6,603 nt of DNA from Hyphomicrobiales bacterium. Its GTDB lineage: Bacteria; Pseudomonadota; Alphaproteobacteria; Rhizobiales; CAYWUX01. Below are positions 1 to 5,726 of the stretch, piece by piece. The stretch covers positions 1 through 6,603 of the forward strand of contig JANQOC010000037.1 in assembly GCA_028279265.1 (NCBI GenBank). Reading direction: 5' to 3'. Both the position numbers and the translations under genes were made by a program. A model generated the notes under the pieces. It searched no databases, was not told the origin of the DNA, and saw nothing but the letters and a program-made list of their open reading frames with translations. The first letter of the stretch is position 1; each line of letters begins with the position of its first letter.

Positions 1-755
1 AGGAACAATCCCTTTTCCTCTAGGGCGCCGTCGAATTCCGACTTGAAGATGTTGAAAACATCCCGGGGCGGCGTATAGGGGCGATAAGGGGTGAAGCGGT
101 CCATCATCAGATAAGGCGCATCATCGCGAATCCATTCAACCGGCAGCTCGACAATGCCCGTTGCCTCGCCGTCTTCCAGCAATTCATAGGGATCATCGTC
201 GGCCATGAGCGAGGAATCGTAGAGGAGCTCCATTTCCCTGCAGATCTTCAAAGTATGAGGGCTGAAGTCCCATGAGGCCGTGCGAATGCCGACCGGTCGC
301 TGACCGGTAATCGCCTCGAGAACGTCGGCGGCCCGAAACTGCAGATCACGCTCATCCTCATATCCGAGTTCACTGTTCAGCTCATGTATCCAGCTGTGTA
401 GCCCAATTTCATGTCCCTCGGAAACAATGCGCTTCTGCTCTTCCGGGTAGAGTTTGGCGACAACAGCCGGGACGAAAAAACTCGCGTTGATGTCATGACG
501 GCCAAGTAAATTCAGAATACGCGGGACCGCCACCCGGCTTCCATATTCGCCTGTCGAAAGTTTGCCCGGCGAATGATCCCCGAAGCGCAGGGTTTGCGTT
601 TCATGGTCTGAATCGAAAGAGAGCGCCACGGCAACCTCCGCACCGCCTTTCCAGGCCGTCGGTTTCAGGGATCTGCCCGCACGAATCTTGGATACAATGG
701 ATTGCCATTTTTCATCCGGCCATTGCCAAGGCTCGGTTTTTTCTCCGCCGGTCAA
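1..755 (-). CDS. NodB-fold (CE4) polysaccharide deacetylase family protein, HpPgdA-like; C-terminus off the window
   Basis: The 251 visible residues form a NodB-homology (carbohydrate esterase 4) domain. Motif 1 is SFDSD (46-50), with D48 and D50 as the likely general base and metal ligand. Motif 2 is HSWIH (120-124), the HxxxH zinc pair. Motif 3 is RTASW (158-162), followed by YDSSLMADD (179-187). The GDHSPGKLSTGEYGSR segment (59-74) and the YDSSLM stretch are typical of the HpPgdA/PuuE-like branch. Members of this branch lack a signal peptide and remove acyl groups from, or open, C-N bonds in varied substrates. No signal peptide or membrane helix is visible here, so a cytoplasmic enzyme is likely and a peptidoglycan substrate is not assured. 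The start is a TTG at 753-755, chosen because a GGGGAG Shine-Dalgarno sits 9 nt upstream. The same frame is open further upstream, but I see no ATG with a ribosome binding site. The gene lies 77 nt downstream of the small membrane protein gene, probably in the same transcript. The family call is firm; the substrate is unknown. Confidence 0.9.
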   Translation of the reverse strand, partial: MTGGEKTEPWQWPDEKWQSIVSKIRAGRSLKPTAWKGGAEVAVALSFDSDHETQTLRFGDHSPGKLSTGEYGSRVAVPRILNLLGRHDINASFFVPAVVAKLYPEEQKRIVSEGHEIGLHSWIHELNSELGYEDERDLQFRAADVLEAITGQRPVGIRTASWDFSPHTLKICREMELLYDSSLMADDDPYELLEDGEATGIVELPVEWIRDDAPYLMMDRFTPYRPYTPPRDVFNIFKSEFDGALEEKGLF

Positions 756-764
756 TTTGAAAAT

Positions 765-770
765 CTCCCC
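765..770 (-). promoter_or_regulatory. Shine-Dalgarno for the TTG-started deacetylase gene
   Basis: Read on the minus strand, GGGGAG lies 9 nt before the TTG codon at 753-755. The only nearby ATG, at 776-778 in another frame, reaches a stop within a few codons. This site therefore decides the start of the deacetylase. Confidence 0.6.
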
Positions 771-832
771 AGAAGCATCGATAGCGTTGCAATAAGTAGA
801 AGTATAAGGAGCCAACAGACAAAGTGTAGGAC

Positions 833-1171
833 TTATTTGACGAATAGATAACCCAGTATGGCACCCGCCAATGGAAAATACAGGACGTTGAGTTTGATGG
901 GTATCGCCTGCACTAATCCGGGAATAAGCGTCAGGCCAGCGCCGACCAGAGCGCAAACCAGGGCGGCGGTCAGGGTCGACGGCGACGGTCGGGCTGTATC
1001 TTTGAGAATTTCGGCGCTGATCAATCCGACAACCCAGACAATGATTGCAAAAATTATGGCAAAGACGAAGAGGCGCAATTCACCGCCGATCGGGATATAG
1101 CGAATAATTTGTGGTGCAATAAACCAGGATGCTGCGACCTGCAGCAATATCAGGACGATACGCGGTAACAT
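833..1171 (-). CDS. Small four-helix integral membrane protein, function unknown
   Basis: I do not recognise this 112-residue protein. It is almost entirely hydrophobic, with four probable membrane helices at about residues 5-23, 34-56, 67-91 and 95-111. A short polar loop, KDTARPSPST (about 57-66), separates helices 2 and 3. The first helix could be an uncleaved signal anchor. The ATG at 1169-1171 is chosen because a GGAG core within a run of G (1177-1180) stands 5 nt upstream. A TTG 18 nt further upstream is in frame but lies inside that G-rich region and would have no ribosome binding site of its own. The stop is TAA. The deacetylase gene follows 77 nt downstream on the same strand with no terminator between, so the two may be co-transcribed. 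The protein could be a lipid-phase partner or an unrelated small membrane protein; the sequence does not decide. Confidence 0.75.
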   Translation of the reverse strand: MLPRIVLILLQVAASWFIAPQIIRYIPIGGELRLFVFAIIFAIIVWVVGLISAEILKDTARPSPSTLTAALVCALVGAGLTLIPGLVQAIPIKLNVLYFPLAGAILGYLFVK

Positions 1172-1303
1172 GAGAACTCCCCCCAACAACCAATTTCTTC
1201 CGGCGGCACATCCGGCCTGGGAAAATTTTTATCACATGTTAGGAGGCCCCGCCATTTCATAAATGCAATTTGCCGCAATCTGATGTACATTCCAGTAAGT
1301 TTG

Positions 1304-1331
1304 GGCCAGCATGTTTTGGTCAGCATGTTTG
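1304..1331. repeat. Tandem imperfect 14-bp repeat in the divergent spacer
   Basis: Two adjacent copies, GGCCAGCATGTTTT (1304-1317) and GGTCAGCATGTTTG (1318-1331), match at 12 of 14 positions. They lie in the 244-bp spacer between the divergent membrane-protein genes, about 85 bp before the DUF502 start codon. They could be a pair of protein-binding sites or a chance duplication. No clear sigma70-type promoter could be placed in this spacer on either strand. Confidence 0.35.
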
Positions 1332-1415
1332 GGAAAGAGCCGGCTGGCCTTGAAGCGCGCAGTCGAGACACCACTTTCCAATGATGATGAGAATTAACAA
1401 TTAAGAGGTTGGGTG

Positions 1416-2153
1416 ATGGGTAAATCCCTGGCGGACATTTGGCGGTCTGGAGTAATCGGTACTTTTCTGGCAGGGCTGACTTTTCTGCTGCCGGTCACGT
1501 TGACCATCGCAATCATCATCTGGATCGCGAACTGGTTCAGAAGTGCCCTCGGTCCGAACACTTTTTTCGGAGACCTGCTCACCCAGGGCGGTGCCCGACT
1601 TGTCGGCCCGGAACGGGAATATGCCGCCTACGGATTGGGAATACTTATTACGCTCCTGGCGATCTGGCTCATCGGTATTTTTATCAGATCCCGGGCCAAG
1701 CATCGTCTGGAGATGACCCGAGACTGGTTTTTTAACCAGATGCCGATTTTTCGAACAATCTATAAACCGGTACAGCGCGTGGTCAGCCTGATTTCCGAAG
1801 ACAGTTCCAAGGAGTTTTCAGGTATGTCCGTGGTGCGCGTGAAGTTTGGCGGAGTAGACGGTGCCGAAGTACTGGCCCTGCTTACAAGCGACCAGATTTT
1901 TCACGTCGATGGTGAGGAAAAGGTTCTGATCTATATTCCGACCTCGCCGGTTCCCATGTCCGGGGGGCTGCTCCTTGTGGCCCGAAAAAATGTGCATCAG
2001 GTCGAAGGTATGAAAGTCGACGATCTCATGAAAATCTATCTGTCCCTCGGCGTGTTGGCGACGGAAAGCGTTCCCGATAGCCTGCTGAGTTCTAAGAGAA
2101 CTCCTCAAACCCAGGCGAGTCTTTCCCAAGACACATCTTCCCGAGAATCATAG
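1416..2153 (+). CDS. DUF502 family (COG2928) integral membrane protein
   Basis: This 245-residue protein matches the DUF502 layout. Two N-terminal membrane helices lie at about residues 14-40 and 72-91, joined by a polar loop. A soluble beta-rich domain follows. Family hallmarks are visible: GTFLAGLTFLLPVTLT in helix 1, NQMPIFRTIYKPVQRV (107-122) just after helix 2, the YIPTSPVPMSGGLLLV segment (173-188), and the closing MKIYLSLGV. Proteins of this family sit in the inner membrane and have no settled function. The last 25 residues or so are rich in Ser, Thr and Gln and look disordered. The ATG at 1416 is preferred because AGAGG lies 7 nt upstream; an in-frame GTG directly before it would leave only 4 nt. 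The gene is divergent from the four-helix protein gene and converges on the alaX gene, so it is probably monocistronic. Confidence 0.9.
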   Translation: MGKSLADIWRSGVIGTFLAGLTFLLPVTLTIAIIIWIANWFRSALGPNTFFGDLLTQGGARLVGPEREYAAYGLGILITLLAIWLIGIFIRSRAKHRLEMTRDWFFNQMPIFRTIYKPVQRVVSLISEDSSKEFSGMSVVRVKFGGVDGAEVLALLTSDQIFHVDGEEKVLIYIPTSPVPMSGGLLLVARKNVHQVEGMKVDDLMKIYLSLGVLATESVPDSLLSSKRTPQTQASLSQDTSSRES

Positions 2154-2201
2154 AGTTCTTGTACCGACAACGTCTTTGCGGAACGGCAAGAGCCATGCTG
2201 T

Positions 2202-2921
2202 TCACGAATCGTCGATGCCAAGTCGTAAACGCCGGTTCTGTCGCCCCTTGTTTTCGACTTTAAGAATTTTAACGGGTCGCGACTGATCTGTCGAAACGAG
2301 ATGCGTGCCACCACAGGCCTGCTGATCGAGACCGGCAATGTCGACAATGCGCACCATACCGTCCTTGAGACGCGGTGGGGCGACGGTTTTGCTGCGAAAC
2401 ATTCCGTCTATGGCGTTGGCTTCGTCCCAGGGCATGTATTGCTGGCTCACTTCGAGCCCGCTCTTGATCGCATCATTAAATTCCGGCTCCAGCGCCCTGA
2501 GTTTGGCATTATCGGCGCCGGGCAGATCAAAATCGAGCCTCAGGGTTCCATTGTCGGAAAGCTGAGCGCCGGTGAGCAGGGGATTGCCGAAATTCTGAAA
2601 GACGATGGCGTTGGCAATGTGTGCCAATGTATGCAATTCGCACATGAGATTGCGAAATTCCGAATCGACACGGAGGCTGGCCATGCCATCAAGCTCGATA
2701 TCCTGATCAATCAAGTGCCAATAATCGTCCGCATCTGATTCGATGCCGGTAACCTGATAGCTCTGATCGGCGACACTGACGGTGCCCCTGTCTGTTAGCT
2801 GTCCACCGCCACCTGGAAAAAATGGCGTAGCTTCAAAGAGAACGGCGCCTGGCTTCGCCTTGATTATTCTGCTTTCAAGCTCCGTTATGTCCGGATGGTC
2901 ATGATAAAATGCCCGGGTCAT
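2202..2921 (-). CDS. alaX: Alanyl-tRNA editing protein, AlaX type (trans-editing hydrolase)
   Basis: This 239-residue free-standing homologue of the AlaRS editing domain should hydrolyse mischarged Ser-tRNA(Ala) and/or Gly-tRNA(Ala) in the cytoplasm. The Zn-binding motifs are both intact: HTLAH (residues 97-101, HxxxH) and CGGTH (203-207, CxxxH). Upstream is the glycine-rich FFPGGGGQLTDRG segment (35-46), equivalent to the FxPGGGGQPxDxG loop of AlaRS and AlaX. No aminoacylation domain is present, and the length fits the medium AlaX class. The start at 2919-2921 is set by GGAG with 6 nt spacing. An in-frame TTG 66 nt upstream would add 22 residues (rich in Lys and Cys) that do not belong to the domain, and it is rejected. 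The stop is TGA. It converges with the DUF502 gene (48-bp gap) and diverges from chvI. Family certainty is high; which amino acid is edited is not known. Confidence 0.93.
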   Translation of the reverse strand: MTRAFYHDHPDITELESRIIKAKPGAVLFEATPFFPGGGGQLTDRGTVSVADQSYQVTGIESDADDYWHLIDQDIELDGMASLRVDSEFRNLMCELHTLAHIANAIVFQNFGNPLLTGAQLSDNGTLRLDFDLPGADNAKLRALEPEFNDAIKSGLEVSQQYMPWDEANAIDGMFRSKTVAPPRLKDGMVRIVDIAGLDQQACGGTHLVSTDQSRPVKILKVENKGRQNRRLRLGIDDS

Positions 2922-2974
2922 TGTTGACTCCAAATTCCTAAAACTGCATCCACAAAAAGCCGCTAATTTCGCAG

Positions 2975-3003
2975 ATTTTTTCCGCAAACGCCATATCTGT
3001 CAA
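2975..3003 (-). promoter_or_regulatory. Candidate sigma70-type promoter for alaX
   Basis: On the minus strand, TTGACA (2998-3003), a perfect -35, is followed after 17 nt by AAAAAT (2975-2980), a 4-of-6 match to the -10 consensus. Transcription would begin near 2968, giving a leader of about 47 nt before the alaX ATG. The spacing is ideal but the -10 is weak. Confidence 0.4.
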
Positions 3004-3113
3004 ATTCGTTCAGAAAAGGTTCATGTTCAAAACGCTTTAATCAGAATTCAGCTGCATGTCTTGCTTAATCCGCGAGATGAAGAGACCAACACAATTGGCC
3101 AGAGGCGAATAAA

Positions 3114-3818
3114 ATGAACATGGCAACTATCGCACTCGTAGATGACGATCGAAATATTCTTTCCTCTCTCCGCATGGCCTTCGAATCCGAAGGTTACAAG
3201 ATCAACACGTACAATGATGGCGCTTCAGCCCTGAACGGCATGTCCACCTCCCCTCCGGACCTCGCAATTCTGGACATTAAAATGCCGCGCATGGACGGAA
3301 TGGAGCTCCTGAAAAAAATCCGGAAAAAATCACTGCTCCCCGTTATTTTCCTGACGTCAAAAAGCAACGAATCCGACGAACTCTATGGGCTCAAAATGGG
3401 TGCGGATGATTACATCTCGAAACCGTTTTCGCAACGCCTTCTGATTGAACGGGTGAAAAGCATTCTTAAACGAGCTCAACCACGGGATGCCAACGGGGTC
3501 CTCAGTTCGAAATCCAAGATTATCGAACGGGGTAAATTGCGTCTGGACCCGGAACGGCATTCCTGCACATGGGATGGGAACGGTATCAAGCTCACAGTGA
3601 CCGAATATCTCATTCTGCAGGTCCTGGCTCAGCGCCCGGGTGTTGTTAAGAGCCGCGATACACTTATGGATGTCGCTTACGAAGACCAGGTCTACGTGGA
3701 TGACCGAACGATTGACAGCCACATCAAGCGTATCCGCAAGAAGTTCAAGAATATCGATGACAATTTCGACAGTATCGAAACACTCTATGGAATCGGCTAT
3801 CGGTTCACTGAGGTTTAG
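3114..3818 (+). CDS. chvI: ChvI/BvrR-type response regulator, OmpR family
   Basis: This 234-residue two-domain regulator has an N-terminal receiver (about 4-120). D10, D11 and D12 form the acidic pocket, D54 in LAILDIKMP is the phospho-acceptor, T81 is the switch residue and K103 in SKPFS is the conserved lysine. A winged-helix DNA-binding domain follows (about 136-233). Stretches such as IKMPRMDGMELL, GLKMGADD, SKPFSQRLLIERVK, AQRPGVVKSRD, the VYVDDRTIDSHIK recognition helix and the closing YGIGYRF are those of ChvI. In rhizobia, Agrobacterium and Brucella (BvrR), ChvI is phosphorylated by ChvG (BvrS, ExoS) and governs envelope, acid-stress and host-interaction genes. The ATG at 3114 has AGAGG 8 nt upstream; a second in-frame ATG at 3120 is less well spaced. 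No histidine kinase gene follows: a strong terminator lies 44 nt after the stop. Assignment to the ChvI group is by sequence recognition and is confident; target genes here are unknown. Confidence 0.93.
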   Translation: MNMATIALVDDDRNILSSLRMAFESEGYKINTYNDGASALNGMSTSPPDLAILDIKMPRMDGMELLKKIRKKSLLPVIFLTSKSNESDELYGLKMGADDYISKPFSQRLLIERVKSILKRAQPRDANGVLSSKSKIIERGKLRLDPERHSCTWDGNGIKLTVTEYLILQVLAQRPGVVKSRDTLMDVAYEDQVYVDDRTIDSHIKRIRKKFKNIDDNFDSIETLYGIGYRFTEV

Positions 3819-3862
3819 TCAGATTTAGTACTGTTCCATCTTCCTCCCGACTGCCAAGGCAC

Positions 3863-3902
3863 CCCCTGTAGAATTGCGCTCTACAATTCTACAGGGGTTT
3901 TT
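3863..3902 (+). terminator. Rho-independent terminator after chvI
   Basis: A perfect 14-bp stem has CCCCTGTAGAATTG (3863-3876) pairing with 3884-3897 around a 7-nt loop (CGCTCTA). It is followed at once by TTTTT and then GTTT. No matching A-run precedes the left arm, so it acts on the plus strand. It lies 44 nt beyond the chvI stop, closes that transcript and separates it from the downstream SDR operon. Confidence 0.95.
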
Positions 3903-3905
3903 GTT

Positions 3906-3920
3906 TGAAACACTGTTTCA
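3906..3920. promoter_or_regulatory. Perfect 15-bp palindrome, operator-like
   Basis: TGAAACA and TGTTTCA flank a single C, giving two 7-bp half-sites with perfect dyad symmetry. It lies just past the terminator T-tract and 98 bp before the start codon of the first SDR gene. Size and symmetry resemble operators of dimeric helix-turn-helix regulators such as the TetR or GntR families. No regulator gene of that kind is visible in the window. The arms are too short and AT-rich to be a convincing second terminator. Confidence 0.5.
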
Positions 3921-4008
3921 CTCCCAATAGACATTGACACATTCGGCTTGATCTAACCCAGTGCGAATGCCATAAATTCAATCGAGAAAACAAAAATTCT
4001 ATTGGGAG
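3921..4008. repeat. 11-bp inverted repeat flanking the SDR operon promoter region; right arm contains the ribosome binding site
   Basis: CTCCCAATAGA (3921-3931) is the exact reverse complement of TCTATTGGGAG (3998-4008), with 66 bp between the arms. The right arm ends in GGGAG, the Shine-Dalgarno of the SDR gene at 4019. In any RNA starting upstream of 3921 the two arms could pair and hide the ribosome binding site. If transcription starts between the arms, only a DNA-level role is possible. Confidence 0.5.
3948..3976 (+). promoter_or_regulatory. Candidate promoter of the SDR-hydrolase-SDR operon
   Basis: TTGATC (3948-3953) is followed after 17 nt by CATAAA (3971-3976). A TGC at 3968-3970 gives an extended -10. 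The start of transcription would be near 3983, with about 36 nt of leader. A better -35 hexamer, TTGACA, lies at 3934-3939 but has no -10 at a workable distance. Weak consensus matches limit certainty. Confidence 0.35.
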
Positions 4009-4018
4009 AGTACGCCCT

Positions 4019-4747
4019 ATGGCTGCTGTATTGATTACCGGGGCTAACCGCGGTATTGGACTCGGTCTTGTCCGCGCATTTTTGGCATCCGACTGGAAGG
4101 TCATCGCCACCTGCCGAAATCCAGATACAGCATCAGACCTCCAAAGTTTGAAAAACACATCGGGCGATAGTCTCTCTATTGTTGCCCTGGATGTCGACGA
4201 CCAGGATGGAATCAACCGCGCCGTCAGGGATCTTGAAGGCGTTCCCTTGGATGTAATTATCAACAATGCGGGCATTGTTGAACAGGAAGGGTATGGATCC
4301 GGAGCCTATGAGGGCATCGACGATCCCGACCTGCGCAAATATGACTATGACCAGTGGGAAGCTATCCTTCGCACCAATGTTCTGGGGCCGGCACGCATTT
4401 CCGGCTCATTCGTCGAAAATCTGAAACTTGGTGACAACCCCCGAATTGTGATGATGACATCGGGGCTGGCTTCCATAGCCAATACTTGGCAGGCGGGCCG
4501 ATATGCCTATCGCACCAGCAAAGCGGCTCTCAACATGTTGATGCGCAGTTCCGGTGAATGGTTTGAAAGTCTTGGCATCACTGCGGTCGCCATTTCTCCA
4601 GGCTGGACCCGAACCGATATGGGCGGCCCCAATGCCTCGAATTCCGTTGAAGATGCGGCTTCAGGGGTATTCAAGGTCATTGACGGCCTGAACAAGGATG
4701 ATGCCGGGAAATTCCTGAATTTCGATGGCACGACTTTACCCTGGTAA
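4019..4747 (+). CDS. Short-chain dehydrogenase/reductase, C-factor (CsgA)/sniffer-like
   Basis: This 242-residue Rossmann-fold oxidoreductase uses NAD(P)H to interconvert a carbonyl and an alcohol. The cofactor motif TGANRGIG is at 7-14, with R33 in TCRNP suggesting preference for NADPH. NNAG is at 82-85 and the structural N120 is in RTNVLGP. The catalytic Ser is S148 (MMTSG), and YRTSK (164-168) supplies the Tyr and Lys. SPGWTRTDMGG (193-203) is the post-active-site PGW segment typical of the C-factor/carbonyl reductase group, which also has the long gap between Ser and Tyr seen here. The catalytic set is complete, unlike the SDR two genes downstream. The ribosome binding site GGGAG lies 10 nt upstream and inside the right arm of an inverted repeat. 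It is the first gene of the right-hand operon; the hydrolase gene follows after 42 nt. The substrate is unknown. Confidence 0.9.
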   Translation: MAAVLITGANRGIGLGLVRAFLASDWKVIATCRNPDTASDLQSLKNTSGDSLSIVALDVDDQDGINRAVRDLEGVPLDVIINNAGIVEQEGYGSGAYEGIDDPDLRKYDYDQWEAILRTNVLGPARISGSFVENLKLGDNPRIVMMTSGLASIANTWQAGRYAYRTSKAALNMLMRSSGEWFESLGITAVAISPGWTRTDMGGPNASNSVEDAASGVFKVIDGLNKDDAGKFLNFDGTTLPW

Positions 4748-4789
4748 AATACCAAAATAATACTGAACCAAAGCTGGGAGATCTCACAG

Positions 4790-5698
4790 ATGGCGCGCGA
4801 AGACGTAACCTTTCAAAGCGACGGGCTGAAGCTCGTCGGTCATTTCTATACACCGGACAATGTCGAACCTCCTTATCCGACTGTTATCATGGGCGGTGGC
4901 TGGTGTTATGTGAAGGAGCTTATCCAGCCGGAATATGCCGAGCATTTCATCAAGCAGGGATTTGCGGCACTGTCGTTCGACTACCGCAATCTCGGTGAAA
5001 GCGAAGGCGAACCGCGCCAGCACATCAGTCCCTGGGATCAGATATTCGATATCATTAATGCCACGACCTACGCGACAACCCGCGATGACGTGGACAATGA
5101 CCGAATCGGAGTCTGGGGCATCAGTTATGCGGGCGGACATGTTTTTCCTGTCGCCGCCATGGACAGTCGCCACCGGCTGCTCATTTCTGTCGTTCCCATG
5201 ATCGATGGCTGGTATACGGCACTGCGCGCAAATTCGAATGTCAGCCTGCGGGCCCACTGGGCACATATTGAACAAGACCGGATTAACCGGTTCAAGTCCG
5301 GTAAGGACGGATCCATTGCCCATTCCGCCCATCCCCATGACGAACCGTCGGCCTGGCCGGCGCCAGAAACCTGGCCCGTGTTCAAAAAATTCAAGGAAAG
5401 CGTCGCCCCCAACCACGAGCACTGGACGACCGTGCGAAGTGTGGAGTTGGCCATGATGTATGACGTGCAACCCTACATGAAACGCATCATCCATCAGCCT
5501 GTGCTCATGGTAACGTCCTGGTATGACGACATCACCATGACCGAGCTTGAAGTTCCCGCATTCAATACGATTCCCAGTCCACGCAAGGAACTGGTCCAGG
5601 TCGGCGGTGATGCCTCCCACATGTCCCTTTACGATAATCCGGATCACGTCAATATCGTCGGCAAAGCGTGTGCGGATTTTGCAAAAAAATATCTTTAG
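4790..5698 (+). CDS. Alpha/beta hydrolase, dienelactone-hydrolase/CocE-like superfamily
   Basis: This 302-residue cytoplasmic serine hydrolase has no signal peptide. GHFYTP and TVIMGGGWC (31-39) form the first core strands and oxyanion-hole region. SFDYRNLGESEGEPR (62-76) is the conserved strand-3 turn. The nucleophile elbow is GVWGISYAGGH (107-117) with S112; the elbow reads GxSxA, a small residue replacing the last glycine of GxSxG. A Trp/His-rich cap segment lies at about 140-225. The acid is probably D246 or D247 in TSWYDD, and the base is H277 in GGDASHMSL. Its likely role is hydrolysis of an ester, thioester, lactone or C-C bond; the actual substrate cannot be told. GGGAG lies 9 nt before the ATG. 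It stands between two SDR genes with short gaps (42 and 28 nt), so it probably acts in the same pathway. Confidence 0.88.
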   Translation: MAREDVTFQSDGLKLVGHFYTPDNVEPPYPTVIMGGGWCYVKELIQPEYAEHFIKQGFAALSFDYRNLGESEGEPRQHISPWDQIFDIINATTYATTRDDVDNDRIGVWGISYAGGHVFPVAAMDSRHRLLISVVPMIDGWYTALRANSNVSLRAHWAHIEQDRINRFKSGKDGSIAHSAHPHDEPSAWPAPETWPVFKKFKESVAPNHEHWTTVRSVELAMMYDVQPYMKRIIHQPVLMVTSWYDDITMTELEVPAFNTIPSPRKELVQVGGDASHMSLYDNPDHVNIVGKACADFAKKYL

Positions 5699-5726
5699 TC
5701 AAATTTCCAACTGAATGGAGTGACCC

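Noticed and set aside
2156..2195. Possible bidirectional terminator between the convergent DUF502 and alaX genes
   Set aside because: TCTTG and CAAGA with an inner CCG/CGG can pair, but the stem is bulged, the loop is long and no T-run follows on either strand.
2301..2738. Plus-strand open frame (145 codons) opposite alaX
   Set aside because: It overlaps the alaX catalytic region, where both Zn motifs are intact on the other strand; it is a shadow frame.
2922..2987. Upstream TTG start for alaX adding 22 residues
   Set aside because: The added residues (MRKKSAKLAAFCGC...) lie outside the AlaX domain, no ribosome binding site fits, and the ATG at 2919-2921 has GGAG at 6 nt.
3934..3939. Perfect TTGACA as the -35 of the SDR operon
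   Set aside because: At 16-18 nt spacing the -10 positions read ACCCAG, CCCAGT or CCAGTG, none like TATAAT, so a weaker -35 at 3948 with an extended -10 is preferred.
4784..5647. Long minus-strand open frame (287 codons) opposite the alpha/beta hydrolase gene
   Set aside because: It is antisense to a gene with clear motifs and a good ribosome binding site. Its product is rich in His, Gly and Arg with no recognisable domain, as expected of a codon-bias shadow.
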